Of a stretch of DNA of 64,000 bases, positions 44,052 to 52,742 are shown piece by piece. Position numbers and translations under genes: made by a program. The stretch covers positions 18,296 through 82,295 of the forward strand of contig CAZMZG010000001.1 of NCBI GenBank assembly GCA_964570785.1. The letters are read 5' to 3'. Each line of letters starts with the position of its first letter. The first letter of the stretch is position 1. The notes under the pieces were generated by a model. That model saw nothing but the letters and a program-made list of their open reading frames with translations. It ran no database searches and was not told the origin of the DNA. Origin of the DNA: Thermatribacter sp964570785 (GTDB taxonomy: Bacteria; Atribacterota; Atribacteria; Atribacterales; Thermatribacteraceae).

Positions 44052-44876
44052 TTAATCCTTGACCGCTCCAAAAGTAAGGCCTGCGATTATATGCTTTTGG
44101 GCAATACCTATAAATACTACAGCGGGTATTAAGCAAACCACTGAAACCGCAGCCATTTCTCCCCAATTGGTGCCGATAACAGTAACGAACTCAGCCAGGC
44201 CTGTAGTAATGGTTCGGGCATTAACGCTGGTTAATATGGATGCAAAAAGATATTCATTCCAGGCAAAAATCCAGGTAAGTATTGCAGTTACCATTATTCC
44301 CGGTTTGGCAAGAGGAAGGATAATGTGAGTTAGCACTCCCCACAGGGAACAGCCATCAATTAACGCTGCCTCATCCAGTTCTTTAGGAATGGAATCCATC
44401 ATTCCTTTAAGTAACCATATGGCAAAAGGAAGGTTAAAAATACAGTAGAGCAAGATCATTCCCAGTTTGGTATCTCTTAGGCCTACTCTGTTAAAGATGA
44501 GGAAGAAGGGAACAATAAATACTGCAGGTGGAGCCATACGGTTGGTTATGGTCCAGAAGAAAACGTTGTTAGAACCTGGTATGCGAAAACGAGAGAAAGA
44601 ATAGGTTGCTAAAACGGCAAGCGCAATAACCAGGGCTGTATTTCCCGAAGAAATAACCAGGGAGTTGAGAAGGTATCTTCCATAGATGTCTTTGAAAAAA
44701 GGACGATAATAGTTCATGGCGTAGAAGGAGGTTTGTATGAGTCGTGGTCCGCTGAAAACTTCCAGCTTGGTTCGGGCAGATACCACGAACATCCAGTAAA
44801 TGGGGAAAAGAGTTGCTACGGCAATGATGATGGAAATAACATATATTAACAACAATCTCAAGCTCTTTTTGGTCAT
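44052..44876 (-). CDS. Carbohydrate ABC transporter permease (MalG-type)
   Basis: Inner-membrane channel subunit, 274 residues, with about six hydrophobic helices. The cytoplasmic EAA loop KELDEAALIDGCSLWG (then LPLAKPG) is the contact site for the ATPase. Sequence style matches the CUT1 family MalG half. The ATG follows directly after the stop of the upstream permease gene (TAGATG) with GGAGG upstream. No ATPase gene is present in the operon, so a shared MsmX/UgpC-like ATPase elsewhere is implied. Confidence 0.93.
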   Translation of the reverse strand: MTKKSLRLLLIYVISIIIAVATLFPIYWMFVVSARTKLEVFSGPRLIQTSFYAMNYYRPFFKDIYGRYLLNSLVISSGNTALVIALAVLATYSFSRFRIPGSNNVFFWTITNRMAPPAVFIVPFFLIFNRVGLRDTKLGMILLYCIFNLPFAIWLLKGMMDSIPKELDEAALIDGCSLWGVLTHIILPLAKPGIMVTAILTWIFAWNEYLFASILTSVNARTITTGLAEFVTVIGTNWGEMAAVSVVCLIPAVVFIGIAQKHIIAGLTFGAVKD

Positions 44877-45746
44877 CTATGAAGCCTCCTGTGAGGAAGA
44901 TATGAAGGTCAGGAGTAGCCAGCACATTACAATGGTCAGATAAAGCAGGAATAAAGACATCGCGGAACTATAGCCGTATTCCATAGATTGGAGAACCAGG
45001 CGCACCAGATGGATACTTACATAACGAGTTGCTGTTCCTGGACCACCGCTGGTTAGCATCCATACTTCGTCAAATATTCTGAAGGTGTCCATAATTCTTA
45101 TAAAAAGGGTTGTTAGAAGGACCGGCTTAAGAAGGGGTAAAGTTACGTAGCGGAAGGTTTGCCAGCGGTTAGCTCCATCTACCACCGCAGCTTCGTAGGG
45201 TTGTTTAGGAAGACTCGATAAGCCGGCCATTAAAGCAAGGGTTACAAAAGGTGTCCAGTGCCAGACATCAACAAAGATAGTGGTGAAAAAAGCTTGGGAA
45301 GCGTTAACTCCTATATTGTAGTCAATCCCTGCTTTTCTTAAATAAAATGGTATTGGTCCAATATCAGGATTGGTGAGTAAAACCCACATACTTCCAATGC
45401 TAATTGGAGCCATAGCCAGAGGGAGAGTCATTATGGTTCGAAAAAGACCTTTTCCTTTAAATTCAAAGGTTAACAGGTTTGCTATCAGCAAACCAAGAGG
45501 CATTTCTATAGCACAGCAAAGCACTACAAAAGTGAGTCCTAAGCGTAGGGATTTCAGGAAGTCCTGGTCGAACATCAGTTTCCTGAAGTTGTTGAACCCA
45601 GTGTAAACCATTCCCATTCTTGAGAACACATTGTACTTGAAAACACTGAGATAAATAATATATAAAATTGGAATAACGCCAATTAGAATCATCAAAGCGA
45701 GCGTGGGGGCGATGAGCCCCCACGCTTGTGCCTTGTTCTCTCTCAC
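44877..45746 (-). CDS. Carbohydrate ABC transporter permease (MalF-type)
   Basis: Partner permease, 289 residues from GTG 45746, which has GGAGG 7 nt upstream; a TTG at 45770 overlapping the binding-protein gene is an alternative. Hydrophobic helices start at APTLALMILIGVIPILYII. The EAA loop reads KQPYEAAVVDGANRWQ followed by VTLPLLKP. CUT1-type sugar importer, with the binding-protein gene directly upstream. Confidence 0.93.
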   Translation of the reverse strand: MRENKAQAWGLIAPTLALMILIGVIPILYIIYLSVFKYNVFSRMGMVYTGFNNFRKLMFDQDFLKSLRLGLTFVVLCCAIEMPLGLLIANLLTFEFKGKGLFRTIMTLPLAMAPISIGSMWVLLTNPDIGPIPFYLRKAGIDYNIGVNASQAFFTTIFVDVWHWTPFVTLALMAGLSSLPKQPYEAAVVDGANRWQTFRYVTLPLLKPVLLTTLFIRIMDTFRIFDEVWMLTSGGPGTATRYVSIHLVRLVLQSMEYGYSSAMSLFLLYLTIVMCWLLLTFISSSQEAS

Positions 45747-45759
45747 TGCCCTGCCTCCA

Positions 45760-47187
45760 TCAGTAGCCAAATTCTTCCATAAGCTGGTCTACTTCTTGAG
45801 CAAGGTTGTCAAGAGCTTCTTCTGGGGAGACTTCTCCAGCTACTGCTTTGGAAACCCACTTGAGGTAAAGTTCATTCAGTGGCCGATGCATGGAAAGAGG
45901 AGGAGCGCCGGCAAAGAGGTGGCCTTGTTCTTTCAACAATGTGAAGTAACCGCCCATTTTGGAATCCAGCTCTTTAATGAGAGGGTCTTCGAAGGTAGAT
46001 TTACGCACCACACGAGTGGCCAGCTTAGCGAATTCTGCTTGCCATTCCTTGCGGGCACACCACTGAATGAAGAGCCAGGCTGCCTCCTTGTTTTTAGCGC
46101 TGTGGGGTATTCCAAGAGCTCCACCGTCGTAGTATCCGATGTAACCCTTACCTGCCTTGGCTTCTTCAAGTACTCCGGGTGCCGTAGGCGGAAGTGCCAC
46201 TCCAATTTTACCGATTACCGCAGACCTGGTGGGATCAGTTGCCAGCCAGCCTAAGTTCTCAAGGTAGATCAAACCTTGAGCGATTTTGCCAGCCCCAAAG
46301 ACAGCAGCAGTTTCGTCCCAGGTGTAGGTACGCACACCACGAGGTGCATACTGAAGCATGTCGACATACCATTTGAAAGCCTTCTTAGCCTGTTCGCTAT
46401 TTAGGGTTCCACCTTTGTCTACGCTAGCTCGCATGGTTTCCAGGTTTATACCCCAGTTGTAGATGCCCCAAGCTGGCCAGATACTTTCACACATTTCATA
46501 AGCCACACAGGGGTGAGTTTTGGCCTGTGCAACATGGCCGTAAAGTTCCATACCCTTCTCTTTACCGTATTCTGTAAAGAACTTAGCTATGTCGGTGTAC
46601 TGGTCCCAATTGGTGGGTACGGCGAGGTCGTATCCATACTTTTCTTTAAAGGCTTTTTGGATTTCGGGATCTTCAAACAGGTCTTTGCGGTAGATGTAAG
46701 ATTTAAGAAAAGCTTCAAAGGGAATGGCAAAAACGTTTCCTTCGGCATCCTTGAAGTAGTTGATGAAACTGGTGAAATCTTCAAGGTCAAAGTTAGGTTC
46801 GGTTATTTCGGAGTTCTGAATGAAAGGAGTGAGATTAGTTAACCAGCCCTGGTCCAAATAGGCATAGATTATGTCCTGTTCAACATATATAAAATCGTAT
46901 ATTCCCGCTCCAGACTGCAAGTCCTGGATAGACTTATTGTACATTTCGTCCCAGGAAGTTACTTCAAATTGCACTTTAATACCGGTGAGTTTTTCAAATT
47001 CTGGAGCTGCCACCTCTACCATAGTTTTTGAAGGAGGTGTGCTTTCCGAAATACCCTTGATGACTACTCCTTTGTAAGGTTCAGCTGCTTTTTGCCACCA
47101 CTCTGGATTGGCAACCTCTGCACAGGCTAACCCCCCTACTGCAAGCACCAACGAAACAATTGTTAACACAACGATTACCCTACGCAT
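45760..47187 (-). CDS. Extracellular sugar-binding protein of an ABC importer
   Basis: Family 1 solute-binding protein, 475 residues. The N-terminal signal peptide (MRRVIVVLTIVSLVLAVGG) ends near ACA/EVANPEWW. The cysteine there is not in a good lipobox, so signal peptidase I cleavage is more likely. The mature protein has the SBP pattern: APEFEKLTGIKVQFEV, the hinge stretch PFEAFLKSYIYRKDLF and GGALGIPHSAKNKEAAW near the C terminus. It is the first transporter gene, preceded by a stem-loop that may raise its mRNA level. Ligand unknown, probably a mono- or oligosaccharide. Confidence 0.93.
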   Translation of the reverse strand: MRRVIVVLTIVSLVLAVGGLACAEVANPEWWQKAAEPYKGVVIKGISESTPPSKTMVEVAAPEFEKLTGIKVQFEVTSWDEMYNKSIQDLQSGAGIYDFIYVEQDIIYAYLDQGWLTNLTPFIQNSEITEPNFDLEDFTSFINYFKDAEGNVFAIPFEAFLKSYIYRKDLFEDPEIQKAFKEKYGYDLAVPTNWDQYTDIAKFFTEYGKEKGMELYGHVAQAKTHPCVAYEMCESIWPAWGIYNWGINLETMRASVDKGGTLNSEQAKKAFKWYVDMLQYAPRGVRTYTWDETAAVFGAGKIAQGLIYLENLGWLATDPTRSAVIGKIGVALPPTAPGVLEEAKAGKGYIGYYDGGALGIPHSAKNKEAAWLFIQWCARKEWQAEFAKLATRVVRKSTFEDPLIKELDSKMGGYFTLLKEQGHLFAGAPPLSMHRPLNELYLKWVSKAVAGEVSPEEALDNLAQEVDQLMEEFGY

Positions 47188-47225
47188 TCTTTCAACCTCC
47201 TTGTTTTTAGGGTTTTTGGATATTC

Positions 47226-47254
47226 AGGGTGCTAAAATTTTTCAGTAGCACCCT
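47226..47254 (-). repeat. Stem-loop between the dehydrogenase and binding-protein genes
   Basis: Perfect 9-bp arms (AGGGTGCTA / TAGCACCCT) with an 11-nt loop, 13 nt before the ribosome-binding region of the binding-protein gene. No T-run follows, so it is more likely an mRNA processing or stabilising element than a terminator. Confidence 0.55.
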
Positions 47255-47284
47255 CCCGAAGATTACTCTCTATTTATCACCTCC

Positions 47285-48061
47285 TCACCATATGGTATAA
47301 CCTCCGTCCATCACTAAAACGCTTCCTGTTATATACGAAGAAGCCGGAGAGGCCAGAAACACGCATGGTCCTTTAATTTCCTCTGGCTTACCGAGTCTAC
47401 CCATAGGGGTTAATTGTTTCCATATGCGTGCATATTCGGGATAGCTTTTAAGAAGCTCGGCAACCAGCTTGGTTTCCATGTATCCGGGGGCAATAGTGTT
47501 GACCCTTACATTGTACTTAACCCATTCTGAGGCCAGGGATTTGGTAAGCATTATCACTCCACCCTTGGAAGCGTTGTAGTGGGATTGAGGCTGGGGAGTG
47601 TTAACTATCAAACCTGACATTGAAGAAATGGTGATGATACTTCCTTTTCTGCGCTTGATCATTTCTTTACCCACTGCTTGGCAGCACAGAAAGGTACCAG
47701 TAAGATTAACGTCAATTACCCTTTTCCAGTCTTCTTCGCTCATTTCTTCAGCCTTTCTCCACTGCCCTATACCTGCAGAGGTAACCAGGATGTCTATTTT
47801 ATTAAAGTAGGACAAAGTCTGATTAACCATCTCCTCAACCTGCTCTTTACTGGTAACGTCAACTTGAAGAGCCAGTGAATCCCTGTCTAACTCTTTGATT
47901 TCGGAAGCAGTTTTTTGGGCGGTCTCCACGTCCAGGTCGGCAATTACTATGTGTGCACCTGCCTCTGCAAGCCCCATAGCCATTTCTTTACCCAGACCCT
48001 GGGCACCACCGGTTACGATGGCCACTTCTTCCTGGAGAGAAAAAAGCTCTGCAATCGTCAT
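47285..48061 (-). CDS. Short-chain dehydrogenase/reductase (gluconate 5-dehydrogenase-like)
   Basis: Classical SDR, 258 residues, NAD(P)-dependent. The cofactor motif is TGGAQGLGKEMA (TGxxxGxG, about residues 17-28), the structural NAG motif reads TSAGIG, and the catalytic set is SSMSG with YNASKGG. It ends with GSVLVMDGGYTIW. ATG 48061 has AGGAGG 7 nt upstream; the longer open frame runs back through tRNA-Pro and is false. Its place before a sugar importer suggests polyol or sugar-acid oxidation. It starts 37 nt after tRNA-Pro with no terminator between. Confidence 0.9.
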   Translation of the reverse strand: MTIAELFSLQEEVAIVTGGAQGLGKEMAMGLAEAGAHIVIADLDVETAQKTASEIKELDRDSLALQVDVTSKEQVEEMVNQTLSYFNKIDILVTSAGIGQWRKAEEMSEEDWKRVIDVNLTGTFLCCQAVGKEMIKRRKGSIITISSMSGLIVNTPQPQSHYNASKGGVIMLTKSLASEWVKYNVRVNTIAPGYMETKLVAELLKSYPEYARIWKQLTPMGRLGKPEEIKGPCVFLASPASSYITGSVLVMDGGYTIW

Positions 48062-48098
48062 GTAGCATCCTCCTTGAGTAGCTGGTTGGGAAAGAGAC

Positions 48099-48176
48099 TG
48101 GTCGGGGCGAGCCGACTTGAACGGCCGACCTTTCGCACCCCAAGCGAACGCGCTAACCAGGCTGCGCCACGCCCCG
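48099..48176 (-). tRNA. tRNA-Pro (anticodon GGG)
   Basis: Acceptor CGGGGCG/CGCCCCG, anticodon stem TTCGC/GCGAA with loop TTGGGGT, anticodon GGG (CCC and CCU codons). T-loop GTTCAAGTC and encoded CCA (48099-48101). Confidence 0.95.
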
Positions 48177-48188
48177 ATCCCTATAAAC

Positions 48189-48218
48189 TTTATAGCAGAG
48201 AGTTTCATCTTTTGTCAA
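48189..48218 (-). promoter_or_regulatory. Promoter of tRNA-Pro(GGG)
   Basis: Minus strand: consensus -35 TTGACA (48213-48218), 18-nt spacer, -10 TATAAA (48189-48194) with TGC before it. The -35 box overlaps the dprA stop codon. Confidence 0.87.
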
Positions 48219-49303
48219 TAGCGAAACAATCTCCCATCGGCCGATTCTTTGATGAGACCCTTGATTTCCATAGAAAGGATGATCTTATAAAAATTACCTT
48301 CTTCAAACTTACTTTGAAGTATAAGTTCTTCTTTGTGTATGCCATCGGAGGGTATGAGTTGTAGTAGTTTTTCCTCTGTGGGGGTAGGTTTTTCTGAGGG
48401 CGCATCTTTTCTTGCTGTTTCATGAGGTAAGCCGAAAAAGTCATGGATGCTTGTTTCAGAAATTACAGGATGTGCACCCTGAGCTATGAGGAGATTGCTT
48501 CCTTCGCAGGTTCTGGAAAATATTGAACCCGGCACAGCCAGCACTTCTCTACCCTGTTCTAATGCAAAATCAACGGTGATCATGGTACCGCTTTTAATAG
48601 GAGCTTCTACAACCAGCACTCCGTGAGATAGTCCACTGATAATTCTGTTTCTTTGTGGAAAATTTTCCCTTGAGGGCTTTGTAGAAGGAGGATATTCTGA
48701 AATCAAAAGACCTCCTTTTTCAAGAATTTCCTGGGCAAGCTTCCTGTGTATGCGAGGATAGAGATTGTCAAAACCTGAGCCTAAAACTCCAATGGTGGGT
48801 GTATTTCCATCTATTGCTCCACGATGAGCTTCTCCATCTATGCCTGTAGCCAGACCGCTTACTACCACTATCCCACTTTCTGCGGCTGACCTGGATATAA
48901 TGTGGGCAACTTTAAGGCCATAAGGAGTTGGTTTTCTGGTGCCAATTATGGCTAAGAAGTGCTTAAAGTCCCTGAACCGAAAATTCCCCTTGCAATAAAG
49001 AACGTAAGGGGGATGGTCAATTTCCTTTAAAAGCGAAGGATAATGATCGTGGTCTTCCAGAGTTAGTATCTGTATTTCTTTAGAAATTATTTTACGATAC
49101 AGGTTTTCTGGTTTAATCTCTTTTCTTTGCTGGGTTATTTGGTGGGCCAGCCTCTCACCCAAAATGAAAGCTGTTTCTTTTTCCGAAGCTTTCCAGGCAT
49201 CGCAGGCACTACCGAAGTGGGAAAGGAGCTTTGCAAAGCGATTTGGGCCTATACCTCTGATATGACTGAAAGCTACCCAGTGGGCCCTTTCCAGCTCGTC
49301 CAT
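48215..49303 (-). CDS. dprA: DNA processing protein DprA
   Basis: Binds incoming single-stranded DNA and loads RecA in natural transformation. The 362-residue protein has an N-terminal HhH-like part (GIGPNRFAKLL), then the Rossmann-like core with IIGTRKPTPYG, VSGLATGIDGEAHRGA, PQRNRIISGLSHGVLVVEA and SGTMITVDFALEQGREVLAVPG, and a C-terminal winged helix of about 60 residues. ATG 49303 with GGAG 9 nt upstream, right after comM. It is the last gene of the ffh-comM operon. Confidence 0.96.
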   Translation of the reverse strand: MDELERAHWVAFSHIRGIGPNRFAKLLSHFGSACDAWKASEKETAFILGERLAHQITQQRKEIKPENLYRKIISKEIQILTLEDHDHYPSLLKEIDHPPYVLYCKGNFRFRDFKHFLAIIGTRKPTPYGLKVAHIISRSAAESGIVVVSGLATGIDGEAHRGAIDGNTPTIGVLGSGFDNLYPRIHRKLAQEILEKGGLLISEYPPSTKPSRENFPQRNRIISGLSHGVLVVEAPIKSGTMITVDFALEQGREVLAVPGSIFSRTCEGSNLLIAQGAHPVISETSIHDFFGLPHETARKDAPSEKPTPTEEKLLQLIPSDGIHKEELILQSKFEEGNFYKIILSMEIKGLIKESADGRLFRY

Positions 49304-49306
49304 AGT

Positions 49307-50842
49307 TTAATACTCCAGACGTTTTTTATCAAGCATGCGATATTGAATAGCTTCGGCGACGTGGTGTTCTTGAATGCATTCTTTATCCTCGAGGTCGGCT
49401 ATGGTTCGAGCAACTTTGAGAGTGCGGTGATACGCTCGAGCACTAAAGTCGAGCCTGTCGACTGCATCTTTTAAAAGCTTTATTGCCCCGCTTTCCGCGG
49501 CGCAGTATTTCTTGATCTGGCGGGGGTTCATTTCTGCATTGAGAGAGATGTTCTCTTTTTTAAAGCGCTCTTTTTGAATTTCTCTTGCCTTTTCGACTTT
49601 CTCGCGTGCTTCTGAGGAAGAACACTCGTTATTTTCAGAAATAATTTCTTCAAAATCTAACCTGGGTATTTCTATTTGTAAGTCTATGCGGTCCATTATG
49701 GGACCGGAAAGTTTATTTCGATAGCGAAGTATCTGTTGATAAGAACAGGTGCAATGCTTTTTGCTATCTCCAAAAAAACCGCATGGACAGGGGTTACAAG
49801 CGGCCACAAGAATAAACCTGGCTGGAAAAGTTATAGTCATATTAGCTCGTGATATGGTTATTCTTCCCCGCTCCAGGGGTTCTCGTAGGGCTTCCAGTGC
49901 ATTTCTTTTAAACTCCAGTATTTCATCGAGAAATAGTACTCCGTGATGGGCCAGGCTTATTTCGCCGGGTTTTGGCCACTGACCTCCTCCGATAAGAGCT
50001 GCATCTGATATGGTGTGGTGGGGAGATCTAAAGGGGCGATAGGTTATCAGAGGAGCTTTATTCTCTGAAAGACCAGCTATGCTATGGATTTTGGTTATTT
50101 CGATAGCTTCTTCCAGGTTCGGTACGGGAAGGATTGAAGCTAGAGCTTTGGCCAGCATGGTTTTTCCGGTTCCTGGTGGTCCCATCATTAAAAGATGGTG
50201 TCCTCCTGCAGCACAAACTTGCAAGGCTCTTTTCCCTCTTTTTTGTCCCTTTATGTCTTTCAGGTCCAGTGTAAAATCAAATTTTTGAGAAAAATCATGT
50301 TTTAAAATGCTTTCTTTTTTGACTACTTCTTTGCCTTCAAGAAAAGCACAGGTATGTGTCAAAGACTTTAGTCCAAATACCGCCGGATTCTCAAAAAGAG
50401 CCGCTTCTTTTGCGTTGTCTTTAGGCAATATTAGTTGAAACGGCTGGTTGTTTTTAGAAAAAAAGTGAGCAATAGAGAGAACACCTCTTACTGGCTTTAG
50501 CTCTCCTGATAGAGATAATTCTCCAAGAAAGATTTTGGAGTTTTCTTGGTCGAAATCTATTTGCTTGCTGGCTTTGAGAATACCCAGGGCTATTGCCAGG
50601 TCAAAATCGCTTCCTGTTTTTTTGAGGGATGCTGGTGCCAGATTCACAGTTATCCGGCGAGCCGGGAATGAGAATTGAGAGTTCTTGATGGCACTACGCA
50701 CTCTTTCCCTGGCTTCCTGGACAGCGGTATCCGGAAGACCTACTATCTGGAAGGAAGGCATGCCCGAGCTTACATCCACTTCCACCTCTACCAACCTGGC
50801 TTCGATTCCCATTACTGTAGCACTCTTTATCCTTGCTAACAA
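49307..50842 (-). CDS. comM: YifB/ComM family Mg-chelatase-like AAA+ ATPase
   Basis: Hexameric helicase-like ATPase; ComM aids branch migration during transformation in Gram-negatives. The 511-residue protein has an N-terminal Lon-protease-like domain (SGMPSFQIVGLPD), Walker A MGPPGTGKTMLAKALA, Walker B GVLFLDEILEFKR, and a zinc-type cluster NPCPCGFFGDSKKHCTC. A C-terminal Mg-chelatase domain follows. Start TTG 50842 has AGAGGTGA upstream. It neighbours dprA. Confidence 0.94.
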   Translation of the reverse strand: MLARIKSATVMGIEARLVEVEVDVSSGMPSFQIVGLPDTAVQEARERVRSAIKNSQFSFPARRITVNLAPASLKKTGSDFDLAIALGILKASKQIDFDQENSKIFLGELSLSGELKPVRGVLSIAHFFSKNNQPFQLILPKDNAKEAALFENPAVFGLKSLTHTCAFLEGKEVVKKESILKHDFSQKFDFTLDLKDIKGQKRGKRALQVCAAGGHHLLMMGPPGTGKTMLAKALASILPVPNLEEAIEITKIHSIAGLSENKAPLITYRPFRSPHHTISDAALIGGGQWPKPGEISLAHHGVLFLDEILEFKRNALEALREPLERGRITISRANMTITFPARFILVAACNPCPCGFFGDSKKHCTCSYQQILRYRNKLSGPIMDRIDLQIEIPRLDFEEIISENNECSSSEAREKVEKAREIQKERFKKENISLNAEMNPRQIKKYCAAESGAIKLLKDAVDRLDFSARAYHRTLKVARTIADLEDKECIQEHHVAEAIQYRMLDKKRLEY

Positions 50843-50867
50843 AAGGGTTCACCTCTTTTCAGGTGAG

Positions 50868-51227
50868 TTAAAAAGCGTTTGGAATACACCGTATGTTGAA
50901 TTTCTTTCCCTGTTTCTGAATGGAAATAATCCAGAAGCCGAAATCCGTACTTTCGGGATTGAGTCCCCTTTTTACTAAAAAATGGATTGCGGTCCTCCTG
51001 ATTTTGTTTTGTTTTGAGAGGTTTACTGATTCTTCGGGATTCCCCATTTGAATTGAAGTTCTTAGCTTTACTTCAAAAAAGGCAAAAGTATCACCTTTTT
51101 GGGCAATTAAATCTATTTCGCCAAAGGGTGAGCGGTAATTTCTGGCGATGACCTTCATTTTGAGTTTTTTCTTAACCCATCTATTGGCTATTGTTTCCCC
51201 AAAGTCGCCTTTTGCTTTTGGTTCCAT
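50868..51227 (-). CDS. YraN/UPF0102 family endonuclease-like protein
   Basis: Small 119-residue protein with the UPF0102 pattern: GETIANRWVKKK, ARNYRSPFGEIDLIAQKG and FFEVKLRTS, a PD-(D/E)xK-like nuclease core (E, D, then ExK). Function is not established for the family. The usual rnhB-yraN-comM-dprA order is present. It overlaps rnhB by 47 nt. Confidence 0.9.
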   Translation of the reverse strand: MEPKAKGDFGETIANRWVKKKLKMKVIARNYRSPFGEIDLIAQKGDTFAFFEVKLRTSIQMGNPEESVNLSKQNKIRRTAIHFLVKRGLNPESTDFGFWIISIQKQGKKFNIRCIPNAF

Positions 51228-51846
51228 GGTTTTTGCAAAAAGATTGGCGGTGGCATTTTGTAATGCCCAGTTCGCATATTATTTGGGTATGTATCCTGGT
51301 TGCATACCCCTTGTGCTCGCGAAAGCGATATTTTGGGAAAGCGCTGTGGTATAATCCTTGCATCAGTTTGTCTCGGAAGACTTTTGCGACGATGGAGGCT
51401 GCTGCCACACTTTGGCTCTTCTGTTCCGCTTTGGGTAGGGCTAAATGGGGTACGGGAATTCCCTTTACCTCCAACCAGTCAGATATTAAAAACTCTAAAG
51501 GTCGAGGGAGAACCACCCTGAGAATAGCTTCTCTAAAGACATACAGGTTGGCGGCATTAATACCTAAAATGTCGATAAGTCTTTCGCAAGCCATGCCTAT
51601 CCCTATGGAAATGGCATGATCACAGATGAAAGAAAAAAGCTTCTCGCGTTTTTGGGGAGAAAGAACTTTGGAATCTTTCAAGAAGGAAAAAGATTTGAAA
51701 GGAGGTAGAACAACACAACTAGCAACTAATGGTCCACCAAGTGCTCCCCTGCCGGCTTCATCAACCCCTCCAACAAAGTGATATCCCTTTCTCCACAGCT
51801 CTTCTTCAATTTTTACCGCAGAATTCGGATCTTTTGAGGAGGCCAA
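51181..51846 (-). CDS. rnhB: Ribonuclease HII
   Basis: Removes ribonucleotides from DNA and RNA-DNA hybrids. About 221 residues. The catalytic motif GGVDEAGRGALGGPLVA is near the N terminus, ISDWLEVKG carries a further metal-binding Asp, and the AAASIVAKVFRD and HKGYATRIH motifs follow. No ATG or GTG exists in a suitable place. TTG 51846 (34-nt overlap with lepB) is preferred to TTG 51897, but the start is uncertain. Confidence 0.92.
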   Translation of the reverse strand: MASSKDPNSAVKIEEELWRKGYHFVGGVDEAGRGALGGPLVASCVVLPPFKSFSFLKDSKVLSPQKREKLFSFICDHAISIGIGMACERLIDILGINAANLYVFREAILRVVLPRPLEFLISDWLEVKGIPVPHLALPKAEQKSQSVAAASIVAKVFRDKLMQGLYHSAFPKYRFREHKGYATRIHTQIICELGITKCHRQSFCKNHGTKSKRRLWGNNSQ

Positions 51847-52373
51847 TATACCAAAAAAGCCTTTCCCAAAATGTTCTTTCTGGGCACGTAGCCCCAAAAA
51901 CGGCTATCGTCGCTATTTCTACTATTATCACCTAACACAAAGTAGCTGTTTTCAGGCACAATGTGCTCTCCTTCTCCATAATATCCTGCTTCATAATAGG
52001 TTCTGTTAAACAGATCTCCTTCTAAGGGTTCGCTGTTTACAAAAACTTTTCCATCTTTTATTTCTATATGCTCACCTGGCAATCCAATAACTCTTTTGAT
52101 GAGGTTTCTTCTTTTGTCTATGGGATAACGAAAAACGACAATGTCACCTCGTGACGGCTCCGTAAACCGATAAATGAACTTGGCTACCAGAACCCTTTCC
52201 CCAGGCACCAGCGTGGGGGCCATTGAACTTGAAGGGATGTAGTAGCCTTCTATTACAAAATGACGCACCAGAAGAGCTATAACCAGAGCCCATACTACAG
52301 TTTCAATTATTTCTCGCAAGGCAGACTTTTTCTGGGCTTTAGCGTCTCTCTTCAAGGCGAGATTCTTTGGCAC
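51813..52373 (-). CDS. lepB: Type I signal peptidase
   Basis: Cleaves signal peptides at the outer face of the membrane. The 186-residue protein has one N-terminal membrane helix (VVWALVIALLVRHFVI), the catalytic Ser in PSSSMAPTL, the general-base Lys in LIKRVIGLPGE and the GDNSRNSDDSRFWG box. Start is GTG 52373 with AGAGGA upstream. It overlaps rplS by 35 nt. The rplS-lepB-rnhB order is common in Gram-positive-like and deep-branching bacteria. Confidence 0.96.
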   Translation of the reverse strand: MPKNLALKRDAKAQKKSALREIIETVVWALVIALLVRHFVIEGYYIPSSSMAPTLVPGERVLVAKFIYRFTEPSRGDIVVFRYPIDKRRNLIKRVIGLPGEHIEIKDGKVFVNSEPLEGDLFNRTYYEAGYYGEGEHIVPENSYFVLGDNSRNSDDSRFWGYVPRKNILGKAFLVYWPPQKIRILR

Positions 52374-52686
52374 TTTTTCCTCTAAGGTAATATAATTTTG
52401 CTCGACGTACTTTGCCTCTGCGTAAGACCTCTATTTTTTCTATGCGAGGAGAATACAGGGGAAAGGTTCTCTCTACACCTGTTCCAAAAGACACCTTTCT
52501 TACCTTGAAGGTGCGACCAGTGCCTGATCCTCGGACTGAAATGACCAGACCTTCGAATACCTGGATTCTTTCTTTATCACCCTCTACGACCTTAAAATGC
52601 ACTCTTACTGTGTCACCAGGTTTTATTTCGGGAACTTCTCTTAGATAAGACGCCTCAACACTTTGTATGATTCTCGCTTTATCCAT
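52339..52686 (-). CDS. rplS: 50S ribosomal protein L19
   Basis: Large-subunit protein at the interface with 30S. About 115 residues with PGDTVRVHFKVVEGDKER, FEGLVISVRGSG and the C-terminal RGKVRRAKLYYLRG, all typical of L19. ATG 52686 or GTG 52692; a GGAGGAG serves both. It lies between trmD and lepB, as in many genomes. Confidence 0.97.
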   Translation of the reverse strand: MDKARIIQSVEASYLREVPEIKPGDTVRVHFKVVEGDKERIQVFEGLVISVRGSGTGRTFKVRKVSFGTGVERTFPLYSPRIEKIEVLRRGKVRRAKLYYLRGKSAKESRLEERR

Positions 52687-52742
52687 TTCCACTATCTCCT
52701 CCCTTTATGTTGTAGCCCGGCTGCGAGACGGGAAATACTATA

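Noticed and set aside
48062..48208. 49-codon N-terminal extension of the SDR gene
   Set aside because: It is the translation of tRNA-Pro; ATG 48061 has a strong ribosome-binding site.
52687..52742. L19 leader-type RNA element before rplS
   Set aside because: The gap is only about 55 nt and pairs poorly.
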